64,000 nucleotides of DNA from Pseudomonas sp. HN11 (GCF_021390155.1 NZ_CP089985.1:2677001-2741000), one strand, 5' to 3'; shown: positions 1 through 9,426, counted from the first letter of the stretch. Translations and numbers: made by a program. Notes: generated from the sequence alone by a model not told the origin.

Positions 1-512
1 GGATGCGCAGTGTCATGGCTGACTTTGAAGAATGCCTCGCCTTTTTTCAGCGTGACCCGGCGCATATCCTTGTAGTTGCTGTAGACCAATTCCGTGCCCA
101 GGTTCAGCTCTACCTGGCTACCATCGCCCAGCGTGACCTGACGCAACCCCTGGGTGGCGTCATAGCTTTCGTAAGCGCTGGGCAACCAGCCGGCCTCCCA
201 TCCGCTAAAGGCGGCCATGGGTAACGCGACCAGACTGATGGCCGCCGCAACCGCGTAGGTGCGCAAACGGCTGCGAGGCTTGACCGGCACCACGACAGCG
301 GCAGGTGCATTACGCGGCAGATGGTCGGCGACGTCCCAGATTTCGAGCATCGCGGCGTATTCGAAAGCGTGTAGAGGATGAGAATCGTGCCAATGAGCAA
401 AAGCCTCACGCTCGCTAGTTGTGCAATCGCTCGCGTGCACACGCATGCACCAATGCGCGGCGGCGTCGGTGATGGCGTCATATTCGGCTTCTGAAAGGGA
501 CTTTTCGCTCAT
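1..512 (-). CDS. FecR-family anti-sigma factor (partial, 3' end outside window)
   Basis: Minus-strand frame open from ATG 512 to the window edge, 170 codons visible. FecR proteins are single-pass inner-membrane regulators that pass the signal of a TonB receptor to an ECF sigma factor. The N-terminal cytoplasmic part (residues about 10-65) matches DUF4880, with AHWCMRVH and the later FEYAAMLEIWD. A basic stretch (KPRSRLR) and a hydrophobic segment (about 88-103) follow, then the start of the periplasmic FecR domain (LRQVTLGDGSQVELNLGTE and GEAFFKVSHD). An AGGA lies 9 bases before the ATG. A 7-codon mini-ORF (MCEIRMS) ends in TAATG at this start. No fecI-type sigma gene lies upstream: the next gene is divergent. 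Family call sure; partner unknown. Confidence 0.9.
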   Translation of the reverse strand, partial: MSEKSLSEAEYDAITDAAAHWCMRVHASDCTTSEREAFAHWHDSHPLHAFEYAAMLEIWDVADHLPRNAPAAVVVPVKPRSRLRTYAVAAAISLVALPMAAFSGWEAGWLPSAYESYDATQGLRQVTLGDGSQVELNLGTELVYSNYKDMRRVTLKKGEAFFKVSHDTAH

Positions 513-654
513 TAACTCATCCTGATTTCGCACATTCTAACCTCCCTGGGTGGACGGCGAGAACAGCCATCATGGCGATTGCACATCAATTGGAACTTAT
601 TCTCGTTTGGGCGAACCTAACGATTTCAGGACATTCCCACAATGGAGAACGAAA

Positions 655-924
655 ATGCTGAAGAAAACCTTACTCGCCCTGTGTGCTACCACCGCGCTGC
701 TTGGCGCCGGCTCCGCCCTCGCCGATAAGCCTGGCGCGGGCTGGATCACTATTGAAAAGGCGATTGAAGTCGCTAAGACCAAAGGTGGTTATGTCGAGGT
801 GTACGCTGCCGAGGCGGATGACAACGGCTATTGGGAAGTCAAAGGCCGCAAGGCCGATGGCACTGTGTATGAAGCGCGTATCGACGGCGCCTCCGGCAAT
901 ATCCTGCGTGACCAGAAAGACTGA
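655..924 (+). CDS. Secreted PepSY-domain protein
   Basis: 89 residues. The N-terminus is a clear Sec signal peptide (MLKKTLLALCATTALLGAG, cut after SALA). The mature part is one PepSY unit: a helix (WITIEKAIEVAKTKG), then strands ending in YEARIDGASGNILRDQKD, the usual PepSY end. Such small periplasmic proteins are thought to bind or inhibit partners at the membrane; no reaction is known. The ATG at 655 is chosen because a GGAG lies just upstream and the signal peptide begins there. It is divergent from the fecR-like gene, with about 140 bases between them, and is followed by a strong hairpin. Confidence 0.88.
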   Translation: MLKKTLLALCATTALLGAGSALADKPGAGWITIEKAIEVAKTKGGYVEVYAAEADDNGYWEVKGRKADGTVYEARIDGASGNILRDQKD

Positions 925-934
925 TAGACCCCTC

Positions 935-954
935 GGGGGCCTGTTCAGGCCCCC
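935..954 (+). terminator. Hairpin after the PepSY gene
   Basis: GGGGGCC (935-941), 6-base loop, GGCCCCC (948-954), starting 11 bases after the stop codon. The stem can extend to 9 bp. No clear T-run follows, so termination is likely but not certain. Confidence 0.6.
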
Positions 955-1248
955 GGACCCAGTTGCCTTCCCAGGTGCGTGATCAAGAAAGGCATCAGCA
1001 GTGCGGCGGCGGTCGGGGAAGGAGGCCGCCAGTAAGCGACGGGCTTCTTTGAGGTCAATATAGTGCTTTCAGTCTGACGCTCGACAGCAGTTCCGCGCGG
1101 AACTTGTCGTTCATCACGTGGTAGATAACTGACCAAAAATGCCCGGGCCGGCAAAGTCGATTGACAGCAGGCTGCGGGCGCGTTGTTTAATCACAGGTCT
1201 GGTTCTTTCGTCTTGTTGCGCCTTCCAATCATAAAAACGGAGCTGCAG
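955..1248. other. Intergenic region before dpkA, no gene recognised
   Basis: About 290 bases between the PepSY terminator and dpkA. A minus-strand frame around 1060-1150 gives short protein-like runs (FWSVIYHVMNDKFRAELL) broken by stops. It may be a decayed gene, but I cannot name it. The 3' part should hold the dpkA promoter; I see no convincing box. Confidence 0.4.
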
Positions 1249-2286
1249 ATGTCTACGCCGTCAGAGATCATTGAGGGTTCTCGTGTCGCCATCGCTTTCG
1301 CTGAACTGGTAACGTTGCTGCGACAGGTGTTTGTACGGCAGGGTACTTCGCCCGAAGTGGCCGTGATCCTCGCCCACAACTGCGCCAGTGCCGAGCGTGA
1401 CGGGGCCCACAGCCATGGCATTTTCCGTATTCCCGGTTACGTCAGCACCCTGGCCAGCGGCTGGGTAAATGGCCGCGCAGTGCCGCAGGTCACGGATGTG
1501 GCCTCGGGGTTTGTACGGGTGGATGCCGGTAACGGCTTCGCCCAGCCGGCATTGGAAGCCGCCCGGGCGTTACTGGTGGAAAAGACCCGCAGCGCCGGGA
1601 TTGCCTTGTTGGCGATCCATAACTCCCATCATTTCGCGGCCCTGTGGCCGGATGTTGAACCCTTCGCCGAGCAAGGTCTGGTGGCGTTGAGCGTGGTCAA
1701 CAGCATGACCTGTGTGGTGCCCCATGGCGCCGACCGTCCATTATTCGGCACCAACCCGATTGCCTTCGCAGCACCTCGTGCCGATGGCCCGCCCATTGTG
1801 TTTGACCTGGCCACCAGTGCTATCGCGCACGGCGACGTGCAGATTGCCGCGCGCAAGGGCGAGCGCTTGCCGCCGGGAATGGGCGTGGACAGTCTGGGCC
1901 AACCGACCCAGGACCCGCGGGCAGTGCTGGAAGGTGGCGCGTTGTTGCCTTTTGGCGGGCACAAGGGCTCGGCGCTGTCGATGATGGTGGAGTTGCTGGC
2001 GGCGGCGCTGACCGGCGGTCATTTTTCCTTCGAGTTCAATTGGGCTGACCATCCTGGGGCCCGTACGCCATGGACCGGGCAGTTGCTGATCCTCATCGAC
2101 CCAAGCAAGACCGCCGGACAAAGCTTCGCCGAGCGCAGCCAGGAGTTGGTGCGGCAGATGCATGCGGCGGGGTTGCGGCGGCTGCCGGGGGATCGACGTC
2201 ATCGCACACGGGCGCGCTCGGACGAGCAGGGTATCGAGGTTGACATTGAGGCGTTGGCGCATTTGCGGGAATTGGCCGGCCAGTAA
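1249..2286 (+). CDS. dpkA: Delta1-piperideine-2-carboxylate / delta1-pyrroline-2-carboxylate reductase
   Basis: 345 residues, the normal length for the Ldh_2 (malate/L-sulfolactate dehydrogenase-like) family. DpkA is a cytoplasmic NADPH-dependent imine reductase that turns delta1-piperideine-2-carboxylate into L-pipecolate (D-lysine catabolism) and delta1-pyrroline-2-carboxylate into L-proline (D-proline/hydroxyproline catabolism). Family signatures are present: CASAERDGAHSHGIFRIPGY with the catalytic Ser-His pair, HNSHHFAALWPDVEPFAEQG, GTNPIAFAAPR, FDLATSAIAHGDVQ and LLPFGGHKGSALSMMVELL. The sequence follows the Pseudomonas DpkA pattern throughout. ATG 1249 is preferred over an in-frame upstream start (1183) because CGGAG sits 8 bases before it and DpkA begins there. 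It stands alone here, away from other lysine genes. Confidence 0.85.
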   Translation: MSTPSEIIEGSRVAIAFAELVTLLRQVFVRQGTSPEVAVILAHNCASAERDGAHSHGIFRIPGYVSTLASGWVNGRAVPQVTDVASGFVRVDAGNGFAQPALEAARALLVEKTRSAGIALLAIHNSHHFAALWPDVEPFAEQGLVALSVVNSMTCVVPHGADRPLFGTNPIAFAAPRADGPPIVFDLATSAIAHGDVQIAARKGERLPPGMGVDSLGQPTQDPRAVLEGGALLPFGGHKGSALSMMVELLAAALTGGHFSFEFNWADHPGARTPWTGQLLILIDPSKTAGQSFAERSQELVRQMHAAGLRRLPGDRRHRTRARSDEQGIEVDIEALAHLRELAGQ

Positions 2287-2290
2287 AACA

Positions 2291-2314
2291 GGCTGCGCCG
2301 GCGCTGGCGCAGCC
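2291..2314 (+). terminator. Terminator between convergent dpkA and DUF883 genes
   Basis: GGCTGCGCC (2291-2299), 6-base loop, GGCGCAGCC (2306-2314): a perfect 9-bp stem. AAAACA precedes it on the plus strand and so gives TGTTTTAC after the stem on the minus strand. It lies between two converging stop codons and probably works in both directions. Confidence 0.7.
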
Positions 2315-2321
2315 CCTTCGA

Positions 2322-2642
2322 TCAGTTGCGGCGACCCAATAGCAAGCCTACGACCAAGCCAAAGCCTGCGGAGATGGCGACGGTCTGCCACGGGTGACCA
2401 CCAATGTAGGTTTCGGTGGCGTCCACCACCGGCTTGCTGCGCTCGCGCACGTTGGACACCGAGTCCAAGGCTTGCTTGAGTTTGATCGCGACCTGCTCGC
2501 GAAGGGTTTCACCTTCTTCGCCGACCAGGGAAGCGCTGCTTTTGAGCAGCTTGTCCGATTCTTCGATCAGCGCCGTCAGTTCACTGAAAGCTTGATCCTT
2601 GATTTGTTCTTCGACGGCTTGGGCAGCGGATTTGCGGGCCAT
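2322..2642 (-). CDS. DUF883 (ElaB/YqjD/YgaM-type) membrane-anchored protein
   Basis: 106 residues. A long charged amphipathic helix (about 1-80) with coiled-coil character is followed by a C-terminal hydrophobic anchor (VAISAGFGLVVGLLLGRRN), the ElaB/YqjD layout. Members sit in the inner membrane by this C-terminal tail; YqjD binds stationary-phase ribosomes in E. coli, but that role is not shown for Pseudomonas copies. An AGGAG lies just upstream of the ATG at 2642. Monocistronic, convergent with dpkA. Confidence 0.88.
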   Translation of the reverse strand: MARKSAAQAVEEQIKDQAFSELTALIEESDKLLKSSASLVGEEGETLREQVAIKLKQALDSVSNVRERSKPVVDATETYIGGHPWQTVAISAGFGLVVGLLLGRRN

Positions 2643-2805
2643 TGTGTGACTCCTTGCGAGTGAATGTGACAGTGAACAATGGAGTGTCGGGCGACAGCAA
2701 AAGTTGCAGTTTTTTTGCTGCTGTCCGGTCTTGAGTAAAATCCGAATCAGGAACGTTCGACCTACAGTGTAAGATGTCGCCTATTTGTGCAGCAGGAAAT
2801 CCAAC

Positions 2806-3060
2806 ATGAGTTTCAATCTGGCCAACAAGACCCTCGCCGAGCGCGCCGAACTGGAAGATGAAAAGTCCCGCCTCTATGACCTATGGCAAACCAACCTGGG
2901 CAAGGCCAAGGGCGAGGCTGCCCGCTTGTTCGGCGAGCGCGCCAAGCGCAAGGGCAAGTGGGCTGAGTGGGTGCGCGCCGAACTCGACGGCATGTCGCCG
3001 CCTGAGTTCTCCAACATGGTGCGCAGTGAGGTCAACAAGTTGATGGCGGCGGCCAAGTAA
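2806..3060 (+). CDS. Small conserved protein of unknown function
   Basis: 84 residues, rich in charged residues and predicted all-helical, with no signal peptide or membrane segment. Recognisable runs are MSFNLANKTLAERAELEDEK and WAEWVRAELDGMSPPEFSNMVR. I know no function. ATG 2806 is chosen over an in-frame start at 2785 because of AGGA 8 bases upstream. The last 29 bases overlap the 3' end of the convergent LysR gene. Confidence 0.72.
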   Translation: MSFNLANKTLAERAELEDEKSRLYDLWQTNLGKAKGEAARLFGERAKRKGKWAEWVRAELDGMSPPEFSNMVRSEVNKLMAAAK

Positions 3061-3946
3061 AGGTCGCCACAATCGCTTCACGCACCTTCAGCAACAGCGG
3101 ATCGAGTTGCACCTGTGTTCGCCAACCCAGCTCCACCGGGTAGCGCGGCAGAGCCAGTGGGCATGCGAGTACCCGCAAGCCGGTCATTGCACCAATGGCC
3201 TCGGCGGCGTGCCCGGGAATGGTTGCCACCGCCTGGCTGCCCTTGAGCAGAAACGGCAGCGCCGCGAAGTGGCTGGTGGACGCGCACACCTGGCGGCTCA
3301 GCCCTTGGGCCGCCAGGCCCTCGTCGGTAATCCCGATAAACCCGCCTGACGACACCAGCACATGCTCGCGCGTGACGAACTCGTCCAGGCTGATGCTGGT
3401 CTGTTCCGAATCCATCAGGCAGCGGTAATCACCTTCGCCCACGACCTGTCGACTCAATCGGCCTTGGGCGAACCCCCCAGCCGTGATGGCAAGGTCGAGG
3501 CTGCGGTCAAGTAGGGCCTCTGCGACGATCTGGCTATGGGTCTGACGGAAAATCACCCGGAGTTTGGGCGCGCGTCGGCCGATTTCCTCCATCAGCCGGC
3601 GACCATACGCAATCTCGAAATCATCCGATAAACCCAGTACCACGGAGCGACCTTGGTATTGCTGGTTATCCGGATCGACCATCGCCAGGCTTTGCCGACA
3701 GCGCTCCAACGCCTCGCTGATCACGGGCTTCAGCTGATTGGCCCGTAAAGTCGGTGCCAGGCCGCGTCCGGTACGCACGAACAATTGATCGCCATACACC
3801 TCGCGCAAGCGCCGCAGACCCGCGCTGATCGCCGATTGCGTCACGCCTAGGCGCAGCGCCGCACGACTGGCGCTGGACTCGTCGTGCAAGGCTTCGAAGG
3901 TTTTCAGCAGGTTGAGATCGACTTGGGCGATATTTATTTGGCTCAT
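3032..3946 (-). CDS. LysR-family transcriptional regulator next to a nitrilase
   Basis: 304 residues. The N-terminal winged helix-turn-helix is typical ([20 protein letters not shown], then [20 protein letters not shown]), followed by the effector-binding domain (about 90-300). The gene is divergent from the nitrilase, with about 80 bases between starts, the usual arrangement for a LysR regulator and its target. I infer that it controls the nitrilase in response to a nitrile or related metabolite; no inducer is known. Two ATGs are possible (3958 and 3946) and neither has a clear Shine-Dalgarno site; I chose the one giving [14 protein letters not shown]. Confidence 0.88.
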   Translation of the reverse strand: MSQINIAQVDLNLLKTFEALHDESSASRAALRLGVTQSAISAGLRRLREVYGDQLFVRTGRGLAPTLRANQLKPVISEALERCRQSLAMVDPDNQQYQGRSVVLGLSDDFEIAYGRRLMEEIGRRAPKLRVIFRQTHSQIVAEALLDRSLDLAITAGGFAQGRLSRQVVGEGDYRCLMDSEQTSISLDEFVTREHVLVSSGGFIGITDEGLAAQGLSRQVCASTSHFAALPFLLKGSQAVATIPGHAAEAIGAMTGLRVLACPLALPRYPVELGWRTQVQLDPLLLKVREAIVATFTWPPPSTC

Positions 3947-4028
3947 ATCATTCAGCATTGAGGTGGGCTTTATTCATGATCGAGGGTCGCAGGAGAATGG
4001 GCAACCCCCATCATCTGGAGTGAACACG

Positions 4029-4955
4029 ATGCCCGTTTCTACTGTAGCGGCCCTGCAAATCGGATCCCTGTCTGGCGGCAAGGGCGAAACCCTGGTGCAG
4101 ATCCTCAGCTATGAGGACGAGATCTCGCGCAGCGGTGCGCAATTGGTGGTAATGCCCGAGGCCCTGCTGGGTGGCTATCCCAAAGGTGAAGCCTTCGGCA
4201 CGCAGTTGGGGTATCGGCTGCCGGAAGGTCGCGAGACCTTCGCTCGCTACTTTGCCAATGCCATCGATGTTCCCGGCGCTGAAACCGAGGCGCTGGCCGG
4301 GCTGTCGGCGCGTACCGGCGCCAGCGTCGTAATCGGTGTGATCGAGCGCAGCGCCAGCACACTGTATTGCACCGTGCTGTATTTCGAACCGGCGGGAGGG
4401 CTGGTGGCCAAGCATCGCAAGCTTATGCCCACTGGTACCGAACGGCTGATCTGGGGCAAAGGCGACGGCTCGACCCTGCCGGTGATCGATACGGCAGTGG
4501 GACGCATTGGAGGCGCGGTGTGCTGGGAAAACATGATGCCGTTGCTGCGTACCGCGATGTACGCCAAGGGCGTGGAGGTCTGGTGTGCGCCGACGGTGGA
4601 TGAGCGCGAGATGTGGCAAGTGAGCATGCGCCATGTGGCCCATGAAGGACGCTGCTTCGTGGTGAGTGCATGTCAGGTGCAGGCGTCACCCGAGGCCCTG
4701 GGGGTTGAGGTAGCGAACTGGCCGGCTGAGCGTCCGTTGATTGCCGGTGGCAGTGTGATTGTCGGGCCCATGGGTGACATTCTGGCTGGGCCGTTGCTGG
4801 GAGAAGCCGGGTTGCTCACAGCGCAAATCAACACGGATGATTTGGTATGTGCGCGGTATGACTATGACGTGGTGGGGCACTACGCCCGGCCGGATGTGTT
4901 TGAGTTGACCGTGGATGAACGGGCCAAGCCGGGCGTGCGCTTTATCATCGATTGA
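4029..4955 (+). CDS. Nitrilase (carbon-nitrogen hydrolase)
   Basis: 308 residues with the full nitrilase triad: Glu44 in [14 protein letters not shown], Lys131 in [20 protein letters not shown], and nucleophile Cys165 in [14 protein letters not shown]. Nitrilases hydrolyse a nitrile to the acid and ammonia. The CWEN motif separates true nitrilases from amidases. Length and family resemble the plant-inducible P. fluorescens nitrilase PinA, which uses beta-cyano-L-alanine, but I cannot settle the substrate from sequence, so no symbol is given. The start at 4029 lacks a strong ribosome site but begins the conserved domain. A divergent LysR gene lies upstream. A partial REP-like piece (CGCTCCCACAT, about 4961-4971) follows the stop. 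Confidence 0.88.
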   Translation: MPVSTVAALQIGSLSGGKGETLVQILSYEDEISRSGAQLVVMPEALLGGYPKGEAFGTQLGYRLPEGRETFARYFANAIDVPGAETEALAGLSARTGASVVIGVIERSASTLYCTVLYFEPAGGLVAKHRKLMPTGTERLIWGKGDGSTLPVIDTAVGRIGGAVCWENMMPLLRTAMYAKGVEVWCAPTVDEREMWQVSMRHVAHEGRCFVVSACQVQASPEALGVEVANWPAERPLIAGGSVIVGPMGDILAGPLLGEAGLLTAQINTDDLVCARYDYDVVGHYARPDVFELTVDERAKPGVRFIID

Positions 4956-4977
4956 ACACCGCTCCCACATGGAATCC

Positions 4978-5529
4978 TCAGCGTTTGGAGGATTGGGATT
5001 CCAGCCACTCTTCACGGGTCATCTCCCAGATCTCCCGTGGGAAAATGCCTTCGACAAACCGGCCTTCATCCGTCTTGATCAGTCGCATGCCGGCGCGTTC
5101 GGAGATCCGTCGCGACCCTTGGTTGGGCGCCGCCTTGGGGACGTGCAATACCGGACGTTCGAGCACGCCGAACCAGTAGTCGGTGACCGCCGCGCTGGCT
5201 TCACTCATCAACCCTTGACCCTGCCATGGCTGGCCGAGCCAGAACCCACGGTTGTCGCCCTCGGTATCGAACAGGCTGATGTTGCCGACCAACGTGTCTG
5301 GTGAGTGCTTCAGGCAGATCGCCCAGTGCCATTGCTCGCCACGCGCCATTCCCGGTAGGGCGACGTTCTCCAGGAAGCTGCGCGCGCCGTCGGCGGGGTA
5401 GGGCCAGGGCACCTCGGCGTTGAGGTAGCGCACCACTTCCCAGTGGGCAAACAGCTGTTGGACCGCGTCGGCATCGTCCAGGGTCAGCGGGCGCAATATC
5501 AGTCGTTCGGTATACAGCGTCGGTTGCAT
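4978..5529 (-). CDS. GNAT acetyltransferase, RimJ/RimL type
   Basis: 183 residues. It starts with the common RimJ/RimL opening (LYTERLILRPLTLDDADAVQ). The acetyl-CoA site region FWLGQPWQGQGLMSEASAAV lies at about 115-135, and the C-terminus has NQGSRRISERAGMRLI. These enzymes transfer acetyl groups to protein N-termini, small amines or antibiotics; the substrate here is unknown. The ATG at 5529 begins 5 bases after the stop of the lipoprotein gene, so the two genes are surely co-transcribed and probably translationally coupled. A TTG at 5541 is an alternative start. Confidence 0.85.
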   Translation of the reverse strand: MQPTLYTERLILRPLTLDDADAVQQLFAHWEVVRYLNAEVPWPYPADGARSFLENVALPGMARGEQWHWAICLKHSPDTLVGNISLFDTEGDNRGFWLGQPWQGQGLMSEASAAVTDYWFGVLERPVLHVPKAAPNQGSRRISERAGMRLIKTDEGRFVEGIFPREIWEMTREEWLESQSSKR

Positions 5530-5534
5530 GGCGT

Positions 5535-5996
5535 TTACCAAGTGGCAGTATTCGGCAGGTCCAGTGTGCCACGCTCCACAAAACGCATCGTGCCAAACAA
5601 CCCGCCCGCCAGTTTGCCCCGCAGCACATAGGGCAGGTTGTTCAAGCTCTGGGTCTGGCTCAGGCCCAGGGTTTGGCGCAACACTGAAAACGCCGAAACA
5701 CTCACCGGCACCATCAGCACGGTCTCGGAAAAGCGCGGGATGGATCCGCTTTGATCACTCACCCCCGACGCCAGCGGCCGGCCGTTGACCTCCAGGTCCA
5801 GGGCCAGGCCGTTGTAGTCGATCGCCGTTTCATTGGGGTTTTGCACCCGCAGTTTCACGGCGAAACGCACTTCGAGGTCCTGGCTTTGCAGCGGCTCGAT
5901 GCCCACGACATTGATGTTGACCGGATCGCGGTTGGGGAACAGCGCGCAAGCGCTCAAGGTCAGCAGCAACAGCGATAGAACCATGAGCTTGCGCAT
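5535..5996 (-). CDS. LEA type 2 (WHy-domain) lipoprotein
   Basis: 153 residues. The lipoprotein signal peptide is clear (MRKLMVLSLLLLTLSAC, lipobox LSAC with the acylated Cys at position 17). The rest is an LEA14-like beta sandwich: LEVRFAVKLRVQNPNETAIDYNGLALDLEVNG is the hallmark, and RFSETVLMVPVSVS follows. Bacterial members sit in the outer or inner membrane facing the periplasm and are linked to stress, without a known activity. AGGAG precedes the ATG. First gene of a two-gene unit with the GNAT gene. Confidence 0.88.
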   Translation of the reverse strand: MRKLMVLSLLLLTLSACALFPNRDPVNINVVGIEPLQSQDLEVRFAVKLRVQNPNETAIDYNGLALDLEVNGRPLASGVSDQSGSIPRFSETVLMVPVSVSAFSVLRQTLGLSQTQSLNNLPYVLRGKLAGGLFGTMRFVERGTLDLPNTATW

Positions 5997-6008
5997 CGAT
6001 AAGTGCTC

Positions 6009-7436
6009 CTATTTCGGGACGTCCGGATCCTGCATCACTTTGAGGGTAGAGGACTCCGGATCAAATTCATCTTCTTCCAGCTCTATGAACTCCTCCGGCA
6101 GGAAAATGTTCAGCAGGATTGCACAGAAAGCCCCCACGGTGATCGGCGACTCGAAGATGTTGTGCAACGCCTTGGGCAAGTCGCGCAACACTTCCGGCAC
6201 GGCGGCAACGCCCAGGCCCATGCCGAGGGAGATCGCCACGATCAGTACATTGCGTCGATGCAACCCGGCTTCGGCAAGGATTTTGATCCCCGCCACGGCC
6301 ACGGTGCCGAACATGATCAGGGTCGCGCCGCCCAATACTGGCTTGGGCATCAGTTGCAGCACCGCGCCGATCATCGGGAACAGCCCCAGCAGCACCAGCA
6401 GGCCGGCGATGAAGTACGCCACGTAGCGGCTGGCCACGCCCGTCAGCTGGATCACCCCGTTGTTCTGGGCGAAGGTCACCATTGGCAGGCTGTTGAATGT
6501 AGCGGCCATCGCCGAGTTGAGGCCGTCGGCCAGCAGGCCCGACTTGATGCGCTTGATATACAGCGGCCCCTTGACCGGCTGCTGGGAAATCATCGAGTTG
6601 GCCGTCAGGTCACCGGCGGCTTCCAGGGGCGAAATCAGGAAGATCACCGCCACCGGGATAAACGCTACCCAGTCGAACGAGAAGCCGTATTTGAACGGCA
6701 CCGGCACACTGATCAAGGGCACCTGGGGCAACGCGGCCATGTCCACGCGCCCCATCAGCCAGGCCACGACGAAGCCCAGGGTCAGGCCGATGACAATGGA
6801 ACCCAGGCGCAGGAACGGGTTGTTGAAGCGGTTGAGTACCACGATGGTCAGCAGTACCAATGCGGCCAACCCCATATTGCTCGCGGTGCCCAGGTCTTTG
6901 GCGCCAAAGCCGCCGGCCATGTCGGTGACCGCCACCTTGATCAGCGACAACCCCATCAAGGTAATGATGGTCCCGGTGACCACCGGGGTGATCAGCTTGC
7001 GCAGCTTGCCGATGAACTGGCTGAGCACCACCTCGATAAACGCAGCGAAAAAGCAAATGCCAAAGATCGTCGAGAGAATCTCATCGGTGCCGCCGCCTCG
7101 GGTCTTGACCATGAAGCCCGCGCTGAGAATCACGCTGATAAAGGAAAAACTGGTGCCCTGCAGGCACAACAGCCCCGAGCCGATCGGGCCGAACTTGCGT
7201 GCCTGTACAAAGGTGCCGAGCCCCGACACAAACAGCGCCATGCTCACCAGGTACGGCACTTCGCTTTCCAGGCCCAGCACGCCGCCGACGATCAGGGTGG
7301 GGGTGATGATGCCGACAAAGCTGGCGAGCACATGCTGCAACGCGGCAAAAATGGCGGCGGTGAAGTGCGGGCGGTCTTCCAGGCCGTAGATCAAGTCGGA
7401 TTTATAGCGGGGACGGGGAGCTTGAGCGTCAGACAA
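6009..7436 (-). CDS. NCS2 nucleobase:cation symporter (xanthine/uric acid permease type)
   Basis: 475 residues with about 14 hydrophobic segments, the UraA/XanP fold. Seen are QHVLASFVGIITPTLIVGG in the first helix pair, the conserved QGTSFSFISV, and the NCS2 signature region with NSLPMVTFAQNNGVIQLTG (about 310-330), where a Gln/Asn pair contacts the base. The family imports purines or pyrimidines with protons across the inner membrane. The features fit xanthine/urate permeases better than uracil permeases, but the substrate is inferred. The best start is an unusual TTG at 7436; no earlier ATG fits. Divergent from the chemoreceptor, about 230 bases apart. Confidence 0.86.
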   Translation of the reverse strand: MSDAQAPRPRYKSDLIYGLEDRPHFTAAIFAALQHVLASFVGIITPTLIVGGVLGLESEVPYLVSMALFVSGLGTFVQARKFGPIGSGLLCLQGTSFSFISVILSAGFMVKTRGGGTDEILSTIFGICFFAAFIEVVLSQFIGKLRKLITPVVTGTIITLMGLSLIKVAVTDMAGGFGAKDLGTASNMGLAALVLLTIVVLNRFNNPFLRLGSIVIGLTLGFVVAWLMGRVDMAALPQVPLISVPVPFKYGFSFDWVAFIPVAVIFLISPLEAAGDLTANSMISQQPVKGPLYIKRIKSGLLADGLNSAMAATFNSLPMVTFAQNNGVIQLTGVASRYVAYFIAGLLVLLGLFPMIGAVLQLMPKPVLGGATLIMFGTVAVAGIKILAEAGLHRRNVLIVAISLGMGLGVAAVPEVLRDLPKALHNIFESPITVGAFCAILLNIFLPEEFIELEEDEFDPESSTLKVMQDPDVPK

Positions 7437-7670
7437 AATGCGGGCTCGGGTCAGAAAATGGAGGCGCAGAATGCCAGAAAGCGCCGGTCGTCAGAAGCGT
7501 AAAAAAATATTTATAAAGCCCTGCATAAAAATCAGGAAGCTGCCGATATCTCGTATAGGCCCACATACTAACGACAACAGTGGTGACCAAGGTCCAAGCA
7601 GCGCGTTGACGCTGACGGATCGTTTCGCAGCAGGGACGCTCGCAAACACTCCATCTGAGAGCACCCCCCT

Positions 7671-9296
7671 ATGTCCCTCCGTCAGCTGAATATTGCCCCA
7701 CGAGCGTTTCTTGGTTTCGCGTTCATTGCGTTGTTAGTGGTTTTATTGGGGGTGTTTGCGGTCAACCGCATGACACAGATTCGGCAATCCTCGGTGGACA
7801 TGACCGCTACCCAACTGCCCAGCGTAACTTCGCTGGCCGTTATTACGGAAAACGTGTTGCGCCTGCGCATCCTGTCTTTCCGTGTGCTGGTCAATCGCGA
7901 ACCTGCCAGCCTGCAAGAAGCTGAAACCCGCATGGCTGTGCTCGCCGACAAGGTCAAGACCGCCCAGGCCAGCTACGCGGTACTACCCGCCGGCCCGGAA
8001 GAGGCCGCGCTGTACAAAACCTTCGTGGTCACGCTGGACAACTACTTCAAGGCCCAGGCCGACATGCTCGCGCTGTCCAAACAGGGCAAAGTCGATGAAA
8101 TGCGTGCCCTGATCAACAGCCGCATCAAGGACGGCACCGACCAGATGGGCGAGCAACTGAACAAGCTCATCGCCATCAACGCGGCCGATGCCAAGACCGC
8201 CGACGCTGACGCTGGGCAGAGCTATGACGGCGCCATTACCGGCGTGATTGCAGTTTCCGTCGTTGCCGCGTTGCTCACCGTGCTGCTGGCATGGTTGTTG
8301 ACCCGCAGCATCGTCACGCCACTGCGCAAAGCCGTGGAAGTGGCCGAAACCATCGCCGGTGGCAACCTCAGCAAGGCCATCGAAGACGACGGCAAGGATG
8401 AGCCGGCACGCTTGTTGGGTGCCCTTGCCGCGATGCAGGCCAACCTGCGTCAGACTATCCAGCACATCGCCGGCTCGGCCACCCAGCTCGCCTCGGCAGC
8501 CGAAGAGTTGAGCGCGGTCACTGAGGAAGCCTCCAAAGGCTTGCAGCAACAGAACAATGAAATCGATCAGGCGGCCACTGCAGTCAACGAGATGACGGCG
8601 GCGGTGGAAGAAGTGGCCCGCAACGCGGTGTCTACTTCCGAGGCCTCAACCCAGTCCAGCCAGGCCGCCCGTGAAGGCCGCGACCGTGTGGTGGAAACTG
8701 TCGGCGCCATCCAGACCATGACCCAGGACGTACAAAACACCGCCGCAATGATCGAAGGCCTGGCCACCCAAGGCCGGGATATCGGCAAGGTGCTGGACGT
8801 TATCCGTGCGATTGCCGAGCAAACCAATTTGCTGGCCCTCAACGCCGCCATCGAAGCCGCCCGTGCCGGTGAAGCCGGACGCGGTTTTGCGGTGGTGGCC
8901 GACGAAGTGCGCGCGCTGGCCCATCGCACCGCGCAGTCGACCCAGGAAATCGAGAAAATGGTCGCCGGTATCCAGAACGGCACCGGCGAAGCCGTGCAAT
9001 CCATGCAACAGAGTAACCAGCGCACCCAGGACACCCTGGAAATGGCACGCGCCGCCGGTGTCGCCCTGGAGCAGATCACTCAGTCGATCAGCCTGATCAA
9101 CGAACGCAATCTGGTCATCGCCAGCGCGTCGGAAGAACAGGCCCAGGTCTCCCGCGAAGTGGACCGCAACCTGGTGAACATCCGCGACCTGGCGACCCAG
9201 TCGGCGGCGGGTGCGAACCAGACCAGCGCGGCCAGCCATGAACTTTCGCGCCTGGCGGTGGATTTGAACGGGATGGTGGCGCGGTTCGTTATCTGA
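7671..9296 (+). CDS. Methyl-accepting chemotaxis protein with four-helix-bundle sensor
   Basis: 541 residues. Layout: a first membrane helix (about 11-31), a periplasmic helical sensor of about 160 residues (4HB_MCP type), a second helix (about 190-212), HAMP ([21 protein letters not shown]), then the long cytoplasmic coiled coil. The signalling tip is intact ([20 protein letters not shown], then [15 protein letters not shown]). It reports a chemical signal to CheA/CheW and the flagella. There is no C-terminal pentapeptide for CheR docking, as in most Pseudomonas receptors. The ligand is unknown; the purine permease next door is suggestive only. Transcribed alone. Confidence 0.92.
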   Translation: MSLRQLNIAPRAFLGFAFIALLVVLLGVFAVNRMTQIRQSSVDMTATQLPSVTSLAVITENVLRLRILSFRVLVNREPASLQEAETRMAVLADKVKTAQASYAVLPAGPEEAALYKTFVVTLDNYFKAQADMLALSKQGKVDEMRALINSRIKDGTDQMGEQLNKLIAINAADAKTADADAGQSYDGAITGVIAVSVVAALLTVLLAWLLTRSIVTPLRKAVEVAETIAGGNLSKAIEDDGKDEPARLLGALAAMQANLRQTIQHIAGSATQLASAAEELSAVTEEASKGLQQQNNEIDQAATAVNEMTAAVEEVARNAVSTSEASTQSSQAAREGRDRVVETVGAIQTMTQDVQNTAAMIEGLATQGRDIGKVLDVIRAIAEQTNLLALNAAIEAARAGEAGRGFAVVADEVRALAHRTAQSTQEIEKMVAGIQNGTGEAVQSMQQSNQRTQDTLEMARAAGVALEQITQSISLINERNLVIASASEEQAQVSREVDRNLVNIRDLATQSAAGANQTSAASHELSRLAVDLNGMVARFVI

Positions 9297-9310
9297 CCTG
9301 AATGAGGTCG

Positions 9311-9405
9311 AAATGTGGGGGCGGGCTTGCTCGCGAATGCAGTGGATCAGTCAAGAGATCTATCGACTGACATACCGCATTCGCGAGCAGGCCCGCTCCC
9401 ACATT
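9311..9405. repeat. REPIN: two inverted REP sequences
   Basis: Left REP at 9311-9340 (AATGTGGGGGCGGGCTTGCT then CGCGAATGC) and right REP at 9377-9405 (GCATTCGCGAGCAGGCCCGC then TCCCACATT) face each other around a 36-base spacer. This is the REPIN form known in P. fluorescens, mobilised by RAYT transposases in trans. It lies between the convergent chemoreceptor and kguD genes, where it may also end transcription. Confidence 0.9.
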
Positions 9406-9426
9406 GGTTTTGTGGTGTTACAGGAA

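Noticed and set aside
586..606. Possible Fur box between the fecR-like and PepSY genes
   Set aside because: TGGAACTTATTCTCG matches only one half of the Fur consensus. Too weak to list.
1060..1154. Protein-like minus-strand run that might be a decayed gene
   Set aside because: Interrupted by stops and matches no family I can name. Mentioned only in the intergenic note.
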